Shown: piece after piece, positions 46,762 to 56,341 of the stretch | How the letters are laid out: each line of letters starts with the position of its first letter | Position numbering within the stretch: position 1 is the first letter of the stretch | IMG/VR virus record: IMGVR_UViG_3300009314_000007 | Coordinates: 1-64,000 of that record | Origin: a virus | Reading direction: 5' to 3' (one strand) | DNA: 64,000 nt | Program-made: the position numbers and the translations under genes | Notes under the pieces: generated by a model | Database searches by the model: none | The model's input: the letters and a program-made list of their open reading frames with translations, nothing else | Told to the model about the DNA's origin: nothing

Positions 46762-47934
46762 ATGGCGAACAATAAGCGGCTCGCGATGATCACGGCGGAT
46801 CTTCACCTGGACGATTACGCTTGGGCTGATCGACCGACACTGTCGGGAGATTCCCGGTGGTCGTTTCAGTGGATCTGCGATAAGGCGGAGAAGTTTGGCA
46901 ATCCCAGCGCGGCGAGTCCCAGCTTCTGCGTCATCGCGGCGGGGGATCTGGTCGAGAAGAAACGAAACGAGTCGGGTCCGGTCCACTTCATTCGGCGCAG
47001 GATGGAGCAATTGGAAAACGGCGATCCCAAGTCCGTGGGCTTCTACTACATTCAGGGGCAGCATGACATGCAGGATGAGCCGTGGTTCGGTTCAGCACAC
47101 CGCTGGCCGGAGCATATCCACGAGCCATCTGACGGTTATTGCTATGATCTGGGCGGGTACAAGCTGTGGGGAATCGACTGGACGCCCCCAGATCGCTTGC
47201 AGGAGGCCCTGGATAGGGTTCCCGAGGACACGGATATTCTGGTCATGCACCAGGTGTGTCACGAGTTCATGGGTTCCGTCGCGGCGCCCGAGTTGAGTTT
47301 CGACCGCATTCCGCATGCGAGGTTGCTGATCGTTGGCGACTACCACAAGCGAGTGAAGCTCGAAACACGGGGAGCCCACGGACAAAAGTTGACGGTGCTT
47401 TCTCCGGGCAGTACGAATCTGCGGGAGATCAGCGAGCAGCGGGACAAGGCGGTCTTCATGCTGTACGAGGATCTGAGTGTGAAGGTCGCGAAGATTCCCA
47501 CGAGGGCGGTGATCGAGACGCCGGACCTGCTCATGGAGGAGGCGGTCGAGGATCTCCTGGAGGAACTCGATACGTTAATCGACGCCGCGCAGGTTCGGGC
47601 GGTGAAAGCCGGTTTGCCCGTGGAATTGCACAGGCCGATCATCTACGTTCGGTATCATCGACGACTGGTCGGTACGGAGCCGCGGCTACTGAAGGCCATT
47701 GACCGGCGAGCCCACCTGTTCACCAAGGTGATCGGGGAGCTGGCGGAGGGTGAGGAGGGTGAGTCCGAGGAACTCGATCTGGGTGAGGAGGGTCTCACAC
47801 TTCTCGGGTGCTTGCCGGAGGAGGTGGACGAAGACCAGGAGCCGGGGGTGTTTGAAGGTCTCCAGCGACTGCTCAGCACGGACGAGCCCGCTGTGGAGTT
47901 GTCCAAGATGCGGGCGGAGCACTTGGATGCTTAG
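46762..47934 (+). CDS. sbcD: SbcD/Mre11-like metallophosphoesterase
   Basis: 390 residues with GAGGA upstream. Metallophosphoesterase motifs in order: T-A-D-L-H-L at residues 11-16, A-A-G-D-L-V-E near 59-65, G-Q-H-D in place of the usual G-N-H-D/E, V-M-H-Q, and G-D-Y-H-K in place of G-H-x-H. With SbcC (gene at 48473) it would form the end-processing nuclease equivalent to T4 gp47/gp46. The two changed motifs may alter metal use or activity. Confidence 0.85.
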   Translation: MANNKRLAMITADLHLDDYAWADRPTLSGDSRWSFQWICDKAEKFGNPSAASPSFCVIAAGDLVEKKRNESGPVHFIRRRMEQLENGDPKSVGFYYIQGQHDMQDEPWFGSAHRWPEHIHEPSDGYCYDLGGYKLWGIDWTPPDRLQEALDRVPEDTDILVMHQVCHEFMGSVAAPELSFDRIPHARLLIVGDYHKRVKLETRGAHGQKLTVLSPGSTNLREISEQRDKAVFMLYEDLSVKVAKIPTRAVIETPDLLMEEAVEDLLEELDTLIDAAQVRAVKAGLPVELHRPIIYVRYHRRLVGTEPRLLKAIDRRAHLFTKVIGELAEGEEGESEELDLGEEGLTLLGCLPEEVDEDQEPGVFEGLQRLLSTDEPAVELSKMRAEHLDA

Positions 47935-48157
47935 GTTCTATGCCGAGAGCGACGGCGACCCGGGGCGTATGTCTTACTACGTTGTGGACTCGTACGCCGA
48001 TCCCCTGGGTGATCATCGTCGCACCGATTGTGCAAGTCGCGGGGAGGCTCGCAAGCTGGCTCGCGAGTTTAATGCAAACCCCCCGTGGCCCGCTTGGGAC
48101 ACAATTCAAGAGGCTCGGGACAAGGAGAAAGTGGATGCCAAAGCAACCGATAAGTAG
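47927..48157 (+). CDS. Small hypothetical protein
   Basis: 76 residues overlapping the SbcD-like stop. Contains V-V-D-S-Y-A-D-P-L-G-D and a helix (G-E-A-R-K-L-A-R-E-F). It and the next small gene lie between the two subunits of the end-processing complex. Confidence 0.5.
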   Translation: MLRFYAESDGDPGRMSYYVVDSYADPLGDHRRTDCASRGEARKLAREFNANPPWPAWDTIQEARDKEKVDAKATDK

Positions 48158-48485
48158 AGGGAAGTTCGAGGAGCATACTGGCTTGGTGTTAGAGGCAGTT
48201 GTGGACGGAGCCATCGTGTTTCACGATAGCGCAGCGATGTTCGAGCAACTCGCTGAGGAGCAACGGAGTTGGTTCGTAGCGCATGCAAGTTTACGATTGC
48301 GGTACATGTATGCGAATAAGCCCCAGTTTCGCCAGCTACTAAGAGGTTCGGGAAATGGTGGGCGGGATAGGTGCTACACGTGGGTCGAGCACTGGCTCGA
48401 AGCGTACTTGCGGGACCCGCAGGTTTATCGGGAGAGACACTCATCTACGATGTTTGATGGGGAGGAGACAATATGCGGCTGTTGA
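48135..48485 (+). CDS. Small hypothetical protein
   Basis: 116 residues with AAGGAG upstream. Helical; W-F-V-A-H-A-S-L-R-L-R-Y-M-Y. Overlaps the SbcC-like gene by 13 nt. Unrecognised. Confidence 0.5.
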   Translation: MPKQPISRGKFEEHTGLVLEAVVDGAIVFHDSAAMFEQLAEEQRSWFVAHASLRLRYMYANKPQFRQLLRGSGNGGRDRCYTWVEHWLEAYLRDPQVYRERHSSTMFDGEETICGC

Positions 48486-50635
48486 GTTTGGAGTTGCGGC
48501 AGATATGCCAACACGAGTCGCTTAACTGGGATTTCCAGCCAGGACTGATCGGGATCTTTGGTCCCAACGGTTCCGGTAAGTCCACCGCGATCAATGCGGG
48601 GCCGTATTTGGCCCTGACGAACGATTACGCTCGGGTCGTGGGCGGCAAGGCGGGGGCGATCCGCCAGCAGGCGGAGGCTCACGAGCTGTCCTGGGTCAAG
48701 CTCTGCGCAGAGCACCAGGGCACTGAGTTCGAGGTAAGCCGGACGCTGCAACCCGGCAGCAAGCATCGACTGGTGTGTCCGGCGTTGGAGAAACCGCTCA
48801 CCAAGGCCAACGAGATTCGGGATTGGCTTGAGCGGACGCTTGGGATGGATCGCACGCTCACCGACGATTATCTGTTTGTCGGGCAGAGCGATCTCACCGC
48901 TCCATTCAACGAGTCTTCGACGGTGCGAGCTAAGAGTTTGGCCCGGCTGTGCCGGACCACGCACGGCGAGGCGTGTTGGGAGGCCCTGGGTAAGCAGATT
49001 GAAGCTGATCGGCCGCTTGCGGGCCAGGTGATCGACACCTCCGATGGGATTCGCAAGCGGGTCAGTGAGTACAAGGCCAAGCTGAAGCAGGCCAAGAAGG
49101 AGAAGTCCGCAGCCAGCAAGAGGCGGCTCAAGGCGCAGGACCGCAAGATTGCGCAGAATGCTTTGGATCGACGGGCGACTCGCGACCGCTTGCTCGAAGA
49201 GCGCGTCGGGGCAAAGTCAAAAGAGACTGGGCTGCTCGAAAAGACCAAGGCGGCTTTCAGGGCGGCCCGGGAGGCGGAGCACGCCGCGGCGGTGGCCCAG
49301 GAGAACCTGACGACTGCGGAGGGTTTGGAGCGGGATGCCGCGGAGCAGCTCAGGACGTATCGAGCCGACAAGAAGAGGTGGGAGCGGCGGCTCGCGAGGG
49401 AGACCGAGTACAACGAGCTGTCGCAGAGAGTCATACCGTCGCCGCAGAAGCCGGATCTCCCGGATGAGGACACTTTGAGAACCAACTGGTCCGAAGCGAA
49501 AGCGGATGTGACTCGGTGGTCCAAGTGGATCGAGACCGCCGAGGCGGGCCTGGCTGAGTGCCACGAGTGTGGTTCGGATCTGCGCGGGGACGCCGCGGCG
49601 GAGAGGCTGGCGACTATCAAGCGGGAGCTTCCGGCTCGCAAAAAGGAGGAAGAGGCTCGCCACGAGCAGCTCGCCGTGTGGCGGAGGTATAACGCGGCTC
49701 TGACCAAGGCCGCCGCCGAGACCACGGCGCACAACAAGCTACTGACCGCTGCACGTGTTGCGGCGGAAGAGTACAGCGAGGTCGAGGAGCCGGAGGAGAT
49801 CAACGAGGGTCACTTACAGGCCACCGTCAGCGCGGCGGTGGCTGCTCGCATACTGTTCAGCGGCGACCCGAACGACGAGGACGACGGGGGGCTCATTGGC
49901 GCGAGCCGAGAGGCTGACGAGAAGAAGAGCGAGTTGAAGGGCAAGCACCGTGCGGCCAAGGAGCGACTCGCCGAGATCGAGAAGCAGCTCCAGGAGAATG
50001 AGGTTGGTGACGAGGAGGTCGCCGAGGCTCAGCGTCTCCTCGACATTGATGCGGAAGCGAAGCAGCAGGTTGCTGTCGCGGAGAACTCGATTGCGGTTCA
50101 TCAGAACTCGATTGCGGAGCAAGAGGAAGAACTGGGGCGGGTACAGGCTTTGCTCTCCAGGAGCGGGCGGGCCCAGACTTGGTTGCGAAAACAGGAGAGA
50201 ATGCGAGAGGTATTGCACCGGGACAACTTGCCCCGACGAGTGCATCGACGAGCGCTACGTCGCATGGAAAGCGGCATAAACGAGACTTTGGAGCAGTTCG
50301 ATAGTCCCTTCTGGGTGCGAACAGATGAGGAGTTGCGCTTCATAGCGCATTTCCCAAATGGTACCGTGATGCCGGGAGAAGGCCTGTCGGGCGGGGAGCA
50401 ATCCGTGCTGGCGTTGGCTTACCGGTGGACTCTGAACTCCATGTTCGCGAGTCAAATTGGTATGCTGGTGTTGGACGAGCCTACGGCTTGGATCGACGCA
50501 AGAAACTTGGACTGTCTGGAAGCGGCTCTGACCAACCTACGGGGACTGGTGCGAGCCCAGGGATACCAAGTGATCATCATTACACACCACCAACAACTCC
50601 AGAGGGTGTTTGACCAGGTGATCACACTCGAATAA
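48473..50635 (+). CDS. sbcC: SbcC/Rad50-like ATPase
   Basis: 720 residues with GGGGAGGAG upstream. Walker A G-P-N-G-S-G-K-S-T at residues 30-38; long coiled-coil arms from about 180 to 580 broken by a zinc-hook C-H-E-C-G near residue 363; ABC signature L-S-G-G-E-Q near 638 and Walker B M-L-V-L-D-E-P-T-A near 665. This is the full SMC-type order. It is the ATPase partner of the SbcD-like protein, tethering and opening DNA ends for the nuclease in recombination-dependent replication. Confidence 0.9.
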   Translation: MRLLSLELRQICQHESLNWDFQPGLIGIFGPNGSGKSTAINAGPYLALTNDYARVVGGKAGAIRQQAEAHELSWVKLCAEHQGTEFEVSRTLQPGSKHRLVCPALEKPLTKANEIRDWLERTLGMDRTLTDDYLFVGQSDLTAPFNESSTVRAKSLARLCRTTHGEACWEALGKQIEADRPLAGQVIDTSDGIRKRVSEYKAKLKQAKKEKSAASKRRLKAQDRKIAQNALDRRATRDRLLEERVGAKSKETGLLEKTKAAFRAAREAEHAAAVAQENLTTAEGLERDAAEQLRTYRADKKRWERRLARETEYNELSQRVIPSPQKPDLPDEDTLRTNWSEAKADVTRWSKWIETAEAGLAECHECGSDLRGDAAAERLATIKRELPARKKEEEARHEQLAVWRRYNAALTKAAAETTAHNKLLTAARVAAEEYSEVEEPEEINEGHLQATVSAAVAARILFSGDPNDEDDGGLIGASREADEKKSELKGKHRAAKERLAEIEKQLQENEVGDEEVAEAQRLLDIDAEAKQQVAVAENSIAVHQNSIAEQEEELGRVQALLSRSGRAQTWLRKQERMREVLHRDNLPRRVHRRALRRMESGINETLEQFDSPFWVRTDEELRFIAHFPNGTVMPGEGLSGGEQSVLALAYRWTLNSMFASQIGMLVLDEPTAWIDARNLDCLEAALTNLRGLVRAQGYQVIIITHHQQLQRVFDQVITLE

Positions 50636-50644
50636 GGTAGCTTG

Positions 50645-51703
50645 ATGGATTCTGCTCAAAGAATCGACGAACTGCGATTGCACACCGCCGGTAAAGCGAT
50701 TTGGTTTAGCGAGCCGGGGCGAGACTCGTTTACGTCTCCGCTGTCTCCGGCTGAGTTTGTTCGACAGAAGGTGATTGCGGAGGCAGACTCCGTGCGCCTG
50801 CTGGGTTGCAGAGAGAACGCTCAACTGATCGTAGAGTTGCACTCACGGCGATGCGCGACGCGGAGACCTGTGAACGTGTTACTCGGGAATCCAAACTGGA
50901 GGCCGGGTAACGAAGATCGGACTGAAGATGTCTTTCACTGCATGATGGGACAAGAGGAGTCTCCGAGTGTTGGCGGATGGCATCAACTCACCGAGAAGGA
51001 TTATGTAACCTTCGCGCTCATCGCGGAGTTCGAGCAAGCAGGCGGCCAATGCACATCGCTGGTGGAGCGGTTTCTGCGCGTTCACCCGGCGTGGCCCGCC
51101 TTGTCTTTTCTGCCGGACCTGAGCAAGGTTGCGGCGTGTCGGTTGTTGACGGCGATTGTCGATCCGCGCTGGCATGTGGACCCGCACAAACCAGATCGCG
51201 ATGCGAGATTGCGGAGTTTCCTTGGGCTGGGTGGCAATGGTTTGGAAGTTGTGCAGAGTCTTCTTATGGGCGAGCCTAGTCTCGATTGGCCCCGCCGCGT
51301 AGCCCGGGCGAAGGATGTGCTCGACACATGGACTGGTGGTGACTACACGCCACCACCACAAGATGTGGTGGGCCCTTCGGGTTTTCTGTGGAGAGTGTAT
51401 TATGGCGTTGCGGAAGCCAAGGATGGCTATCGGGGGATGCTTCGCGCATGCCACGTGTTTTTGAGGTTCCTTCGCAGCGTCTGGTTGGATAGTCTGACGG
51501 CAACTCGGGTGTACGAGTCGGTTGTTCGACGTGTTGTTGATCGGCCGAGAGGCAAGCCGGATTGCCGAGAGAAGAGGCGACGGCTGTTGCCTTGCCGCGC
51601 GGGCTCTTCGACTTTGTTCTTGCCGGAGCATTTCTTTCGGTTGACGGCCGAGGTTGAGGCGTGGAGACAGCACTTGACTAGATGTCGAGGGAATACGGCT
51701 TAA
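50645..51703 (+). CDS. Hypothetical protein
   Basis: 352 residues; ATG chosen over the TTG directly before it, with AAGG upstream. Alpha/beta, no recognised motif. Contains V-N-V-L-L-G-N-P-N-W-R-P-G-N-E-D and a basic C-terminal Cys/Arg segment (C-R-E-K-R-R-R-L-L-P-C). Lies between the SbcC-like and helicase genes, so a replication or recombination accessory role is possible. Confidence 0.5.
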   Translation: MDSAQRIDELRLHTAGKAIWFSEPGRDSFTSPLSPAEFVRQKVIAEADSVRLLGCRENAQLIVELHSRRCATRRPVNVLLGNPNWRPGNEDRTEDVFHCMMGQEESPSVGGWHQLTEKDYVTFALIAEFEQAGGQCTSLVERFLRVHPAWPALSFLPDLSKVAACRLLTAIVDPRWHVDPHKPDRDARLRSFLGLGGNGLEVVQSLLMGEPSLDWPRRVARAKDVLDTWTGGDYTPPPQDVVGPSGFLWRVYYGVAEAKDGYRGMLRACHVFLRFLRSVWLDSLTATRVYESVVRRVVDRPRGKPDCREKRRRLLPCRAGSSTLFLPEHFFRLTAEVEAWRQHLTRCRGNTA

Positions 51704-51729
51704 CCGTTTGGTTGGGAGGGATGGCAGGG

Positions 51730-52284
51730 ATGCGCGAGCTGGGAGTTAGAATCAAGTTCATTTCAGCCTGCTTGGGTAACGTCAAGCGGGAGTGTTACGT
51801 GCGAGGTAGGAAACGCTCGCACTACTTGCTTCCGCGAAGTCCCAATGGGCAGGTGACGTTTTTGAATACCTGGTGGCAGGCGATTTTGAAGCGAGCCGCC
51901 GAGCTTCTGTGCAAGCACCACACAGAGGTGAAGAAAATCCGTTTCGCTTTGGAGGTGGAGGGATTGTCACACCCGCTGGAGGACGTGACCGAGGAGATTG
52001 ACGGCAAGAAGGTGACGACGTTACGAGGGCACTTTCATCGGTACTACAAGGCGGATCGCTTTGCCAAACACGAAGCGTTCTTTCCCGGTTCGGTGATTGA
52101 GCTTCGGTGTATCGTGCCGCAGAAGATCAGCGACGATGATTTTCGGCGGTTGTTGGAACTGGCTGGGAAGTATTGCGGGATCAGTCCTGCGTGTCCCAAT
52201 GAGTACGGGTTTTTCACCGTCGAGTCGATTCAGTCAACGGGACGTGGCAAGGAAAACAAAGAAAAAGAGCCGACGATCTCCTGA
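51730..52284 (+). CDS. Hypothetical phage protein
   Basis: 184 residues from the ATG with GGGAGGG about 9 nt upstream (51682 and 51721 are in-frame alternatives). Alpha/beta with basic N-terminal half and a C-terminal S-P-A-C-P-N-E-Y-G-F-F-T-V-E-S-I-Q, a kind of ending seen in several uncharacterised phage proteins. Its stop codon lies in the loop of the hairpin at 52267. Confidence 0.5.
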   Translation: MRELGVRIKFISACLGNVKRECYVRGRKRSHYLLPRSPNGQVTFLNTWWQAILKRAAELLCKHHTEVKKIRFALEVEGLSHPLEDVTEEIDGKKVTTLRGHFHRYYKADRFAKHEAFFPGSVIELRCIVPQKISDDDFRRLLELAGKYCGISPACPNEYGFFTVESIQSTGRGKENKEKEPTIS

Positions 52285-52303
52285 GCAAAGGAATCGTCGG
52301 CTC
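52267..52303 (-). terminator. 11-bp hairpin, rho-independent terminator on the minus strand
   Basis: GAGCCGACGAT pairs with ATCGTCGGCTC over a 15-nt loop. On the plus strand no T-run follows. On the minus strand TTTTTCTTTGTTTTCC follows, so it would stop antisense transcripts or act as a two-way barrier. Confidence 0.65.
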
Positions 52304-52408
52304 CGTGCGGCAAGTGCCGGACCGTGGTGTTTTTCCCCACACACACGGAAATTTTACGGTTCTTCGCTGTGCATGCAACCCCTGGTAGGGGATTTGGAGT
52401 ATGCGAAT

Positions 52409-53929
52409 ATGGCGAAAGTCTCGGTGAGGATAAGGAAGGATGGCGGCCTTCTCGCGATTGATAGTCCGAGCGAGACCGTTTTCGGCATTTTGACCGAAGC
52501 TCTTTCCTACACAAGAGTTGTGCAGCTTCGTGGCAAGGAGGCGAAGATGCACGGGAGTAACGTGAAGACGGTTCCGATTGCCTGTTACACCTACACACCC
52601 TCACGAGAGGGGTTTCAGGCTCGGCTTATTACGAGCAGCGGTTTTCTCTGGACCGTGGCCCGCGTGCTTCGCGAGCACGGTTACCGTCCGGTGGTTAAGG
52701 ACGAGCGGCCGGAGGACGCCAAGAAGTTCAAGCCCGCTTGGCAGCGCTTGCGGCGGGTGGACTGGCGATACAAGCAGCGATTCTGCATCGACCAGATGCT
52801 CAAGTATTCGTGCGGGCGGATTGACTGCCCGCCGGGGTACGGCAAGAGCTATTTGATGCGGCTGTTTTGCCAGTTACTGCCGGGTGCTACGACAGTGGTC
52901 TCCACCCACTCCACCGACGTGCTGGAGCAGATCCACGACGAGCTGTCCAAAAGCATTCCCCGGGTGGGGCTGATCTACGGCAAGCGGAAGATCGAGGGAG
53001 ATGGTATTCACGTGGTGTCGGGCAAGTCGCTGCATCGTGTGGATTGGCCGACAGATATTTTGTTGGTGGACGAGGTTCACGAGTGGGCCACGGACGATTA
53101 TCTGCGTCGTGTTGGCGCGAAGTCATTTCAGAACGCTCGCAAGTACGGGTTCAGTGCCAGCCAGGCGCATCGGATGGACCTGGCTCATTTCGAGTTGGAA
53201 GGTCCGTTTGGCCCAGTGATCGCGAAGGTCTCGTACCAGAAGGCCGTGGAGCACGGGTGTGTCGTGCCGATACAGATCTGGTGGCGAAGCGTGAACCTGC
53301 GCGGCAACCCGGCGGAGGGCGTGAAGAATCCGGTCGAGAGAGACCGGTGGGGCTTGTGGACTAATGGGGCCCGGAATCAGCTCATCGCGGAGGACGCTCG
53401 GCAGTTCGACGAGAACGATCAAGTGTTGATCGCCGTGGAGACTATCGAGCACGCGATGAATCTCAAACGATTCTTGCCGGAGTTTTCTGTTTGTCACAGT
53501 GAGCATGGGCTCTCGGACGAGGATCGTTTGTGGTACGTCACCAACGGGTTTATCCAGCCAAATGAGCCGCGTATGACTGCGGAGCGCCGGTACAAGCTCA
53601 AGAAAGCCTTTGAGGATGGACGGTTGAAGAAGGTGATTGCGAATAGCGTGTGGAAGCGCGGTGTGGACTTCAAGCAACTGGCGGTGCTGATTCGTGCTGA
53701 CGGGAAGAACAGCGCTATTTCTGACACACAGATTCCGGGACGGACTTCCAGGATCTGCGATGCAACCGGAAAGGAGTTCAGCGTCGTTGTTGACTACCTC
53801 GACGAGTTCGACGACCGTTTGCACGGGCGAGCGCTCGACAGGGCGTCGAACTACTGTGCGAATGGCTGGAAGCAAGTTCAGCCGAGAACGAGAGAAGACA
53901 GCAGACAGGGGCGACTGTTCAATGAATGA
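52409..53929 (+). CDS. Superfamily 2 DNA helicase (UvsW-like)
   Basis: 506 residues from the ATG with GGAG 9 nt upstream (52373 is an in-frame alternative). Residues 1-~110 form an N-terminal domain. Helicase motifs follow: I P-P-G-Y-G-K-S (141-147), II D-E-V-H (221-224), III G-F-S-A-S (247-251), and VI Q-I-P-G-R-T-S-R (441-448). The order is that of DEAD/DEAH-type SF2 helicases such as T4 UvsW, which remodel recombination and replication intermediates. It lies between the SbcC-like and replisome genes. Confidence 0.8.
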   Translation: MAKVSVRIRKDGGLLAIDSPSETVFGILTEALSYTRVVQLRGKEAKMHGSNVKTVPIACYTYTPSREGFQARLITSSGFLWTVARVLREHGYRPVVKDERPEDAKKFKPAWQRLRRVDWRYKQRFCIDQMLKYSCGRIDCPPGYGKSYLMRLFCQLLPGATTVVSTHSTDVLEQIHDELSKSIPRVGLIYGKRKIEGDGIHVVSGKSLHRVDWPTDILLVDEVHEWATDDYLRRVGAKSFQNARKYGFSASQAHRMDLAHFELEGPFGPVIAKVSYQKAVEHGCVVPIQIWWRSVNLRGNPAEGVKNPVERDRWGLWTNGARNQLIAEDARQFDENDQVLIAVETIEHAMNLKRFLPEFSVCHSEHGLSDEDRLWYVTNGFIQPNEPRMTAERRYKLKKAFEDGRLKKVIANSVWKRGVDFKQLAVLIRADGKNSAISDTQIPGRTSRICDATGKEFSVVVDYLDEFDDRLHGRALDRASNYCANGWKQVQPRTREDSRQGRLFNE

Positions 53930-54617
53930 GCCGCGGAGAAGAACTCGGAGGCCGCGTCAATCGCTGGTGGAGGATCTGGCCCAAGCGGTGCGGACTGAGT
54001 ACATCAACCAGCGGAGGATGTGGCGGTGTTTGTCCGGCAGCCGTCCGGATTACTTGCCGGGCAGGCAATGGGACGAGGGCAGGCGGCTGGAGAGTGGCAG
54101 GTACTCACTACCGGTCTGGCCGAAGATTGCCCAGTTCTTGCTCGACAACGAGATTGTGGACTACCCGGAGTTCATACGGAAGATCTTCGAGAACAGGGGG
54201 CCGCACCGGCCGGTTCCTCAGCCGAATCACCTGCATGGTCCGGCAGCCTTGAGAATTTGGAAGGAGGTAATACCCAAGAAAGAGTTGCGAGCCCGGGTGA
54301 GACAGGCCTGGGCGCAAGAGAAAAAGGCGTTTGCGATAGCGGCGCTCGATCAGCAGGCCTATTTCCCCGATGCTTCCGAGCACGAGTGCCTGCGGTCGGT
54401 AATTGTGGACGACACAGTGAGCCTCTCGCCGCTGTATCGTTATTGTGTGGCGATTGGTGAGGGCCTGCCCCGCCACGCATCGTTCTACAAGGAAATGGCC
54501 TTACGGCAATACTGTCTCGCACCGTCGCTCTACGACGAAGTGTGGGGCGGTTGGATTCCTGAGCAACTGAAAACAGAAGCCGAAGCGATGCGACTGTCGC
54601 TTCCGGAGGATCACTGA
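53922..54617 (+). CDS. Hypothetical protein upstream of the replicative helicase
   Basis: 231 residues; ATG overlaps the helicase stop. Basic N-terminus (R-R-R-T-R-R-P-R-Q), helical and aromatic-rich body (P-V-W-P-K-I-A-Q-F-L-L-D-N-E-I). It overlaps the DnaB-like gene by one base. The location suits a helicase loader, but there is no sequence evidence for that. Confidence 0.5.
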   Translation: MNEPRRRTRRPRQSLVEDLAQAVRTEYINQRRMWRCLSGSRPDYLPGRQWDEGRRLESGRYSLPVWPKIAQFLLDNEIVDYPEFIRKIFENRGPHRPVPQPNHLHGPAALRIWKEVIPKKELRARVRQAWAQEKKAFAIAALDQQAYFPDASEHECLRSVIVDDTVSLSPLYRYCVAIGEGLPRHASFYKEMALRQYCLAPSLYDEVWGGWIPEQLKTEAEAMRLSLPEDH

Positions 54618-56341
54618 TGCCAAAGAAACGTGAGGTACAGAAGACACGGGTTCCCCTCAAAGCCGGGGAGAAATCTGTTTTGTTTGCTACGCTCATTCGA
54701 CAGCCGGAGGCGTTCGAGGCGGCGCAGTCGATACTGAGTTACGAGCAGATCGCCGAGGTTGATCGGATGTACGCCGTCGTGTGGCAGGTAGTCTGCGACT
54801 ACTACGCTGAGAACGATAGGCTGCCGGAAGAGCACTACGTGCAGACCGGGCTTTCGAGGTTCCTGGCGGAAGACCCGGACGTGCTGACTGACAAGGAGCA
54901 GACAAAGCTGGCCGCCTTCTTGGGGTTTGCTTTCGATACTCCGGTGGAATCGCTTAGACCCAGGATGGGCGAGAGGTATCTGTCGAAGTACATGGAGGAT
55001 CGGCTTGCGGACGAGATGCGGTCACGGCTGACGGGTTACACGCCTGTCAACATCTACGAGCTATTTCAGGACGCGGTGGCTCGAACGGAAGATCTGACCG
55101 TGGTGGGCTCCGCGACCCTTCCGGATGCGTTCGAGGACGACTGGCTGGAGGAGAACGAGTTCCTTGATCTTCGGGACACCGGGATAGACTTCATCAACCG
55201 ATTTCTGGGTGGGGATGATGAGGACGAGGCGGAGTTGGTGGGATTCGGGCATGGCTGCACAGAATCCTTTGGACTGCTCGGTCCGTATGGTGGTGGAAAG
55301 ACGACCACTGGGGTAATGCTCAGCACTATGGGCGCCAAGCTGGCTTATAACGCCTGGGAGCAAAGCGGTGGGACAGGCCCGCTGCGGTTGTCGTACCACT
55401 TCACATGGGAAGAGCCTAAACCGTCCTTACGCTTGCGGGCGCTGGCGTTCCTGGCGGAGGTGCCGCACAAGCGGATCAAGCTGGCGGTCAAGCAGAAGGA
55501 TCTCCAGGGCGTGCTTAGTAACAGCGACACCCTGCTGGACTACGAGCAGACGAGATACGCTCACAAGATCCGGGCGGGGGAGGCTGTGGGGGGCGAATAC
55601 GAGAGGGTCCGGCGGGCTATTGAATTGCTGAATGCGTGTTGGAGGGTGGTCGATCTAACTGGCAGCGACAAGTCGTTGGGGCTTCGAGGGACGAACCTGG
55701 TTGACGAAGTGGCAGCCGTTATCCGTAAGGACCAGCGGAAAGTTCGTCATGCCCACAGTGATTTTCCGACTGGCGTGCAGATGGTGGTCGCAGATTACGT
55801 GGGCGCCGCGGCGGAAAAGCACCTCGATGCAAACGGGATGGACCACGGTTCAAACCTGCGGCACATTATCAACCGCTGGCCGCTGCACATGAAGACCAAA
55901 GTCGCCGTGCCGTTTTTCTGTCCTGTGTGGTCGCTACACCAGTTGAGCACGCAGGCGAACACACTGATGGCGGGGAGCGTTCCCAAGTACACCGACTCGG
56001 CAGAGGGTAAAGCGTTTGCCGAGAACCTGGACTTTTGTGTGATGTACGGGATGAAGGACAGTGACGACCGGATGGTGTGTACTTGCAACAAGGCTCGGCG
56101 GGAAGCGGCCATGCCGCCGATCATTGTGCGGCTGCGGGGCGCCCAGCAGAGAGTTGTGGACGACTCGTCGAATTACACACTCAAGAGTCGTAGGATTACG
56201 TCTCGCACACTTGCGGAGACTGTGCAGGGAGGGGCCTCGCCTGCGGCGCCGACAGATGATGAGGGGCAATCGCCCAACGAGATTCAGCGGCAGAACCAGG
56301 ATGTAAGGGGTCGCCGCGCAAGAGGAGCGCGTACTATATGA
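54617..56341 (+). CDS. DnaB-like replicative helicase
   Basis: 574 residues. N-terminal domain like the DnaB N-domain (L-F-A-T-L-I-R-Q-P-E-A-F-E-A-A ... V-W-Q-V-V-C-D-Y-Y-A). RecA-type core: Walker A G-P-Y-G-G-G-K-T-T near residues 222-230, a Walker B Asp in V-V-A-D-Y-V-G, and a late L-H-Q-L-S ... Y-T-D-S-A-E-G-K-A-F segment like DnaB motif H4. It unwinds DNA ahead of the fork. It overlaps the primase gene by 4 nt, so the two are probably made together. Confidence 0.75.
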   Translation: MPKKREVQKTRVPLKAGEKSVLFATLIRQPEAFEAAQSILSYEQIAEVDRMYAVVWQVVCDYYAENDRLPEEHYVQTGLSRFLAEDPDVLTDKEQTKLAAFLGFAFDTPVESLRPRMGERYLSKYMEDRLADEMRSRLTGYTPVNIYELFQDAVARTEDLTVVGSATLPDAFEDDWLEENEFLDLRDTGIDFINRFLGGDDEDEAELVGFGHGCTESFGLLGPYGGGKTTTGVMLSTMGAKLAYNAWEQSGGTGPLRLSYHFTWEEPKPSLRLRALAFLAEVPHKRIKLAVKQKDLQGVLSNSDTLLDYEQTRYAHKIRAGEAVGGEYERVRRAIELLNACWRVVDLTGSDKSLGLRGTNLVDEVAAVIRKDQRKVRHAHSDFPTGVQMVVADYVGAAAEKHLDANGMDHGSNLRHIINRWPLHMKTKVAVPFFCPVWSLHQLSTQANTLMAGSVPKYTDSAEGKAFAENLDFCVMYGMKDSDDRMVCTCNKARREAAMPPIIVRLRGAQQRVVDDSSNYTLKSRRITSRTLAETVQGGASPAAPTDDEGQSPNEIQRQNQDVRGRRARGARTI

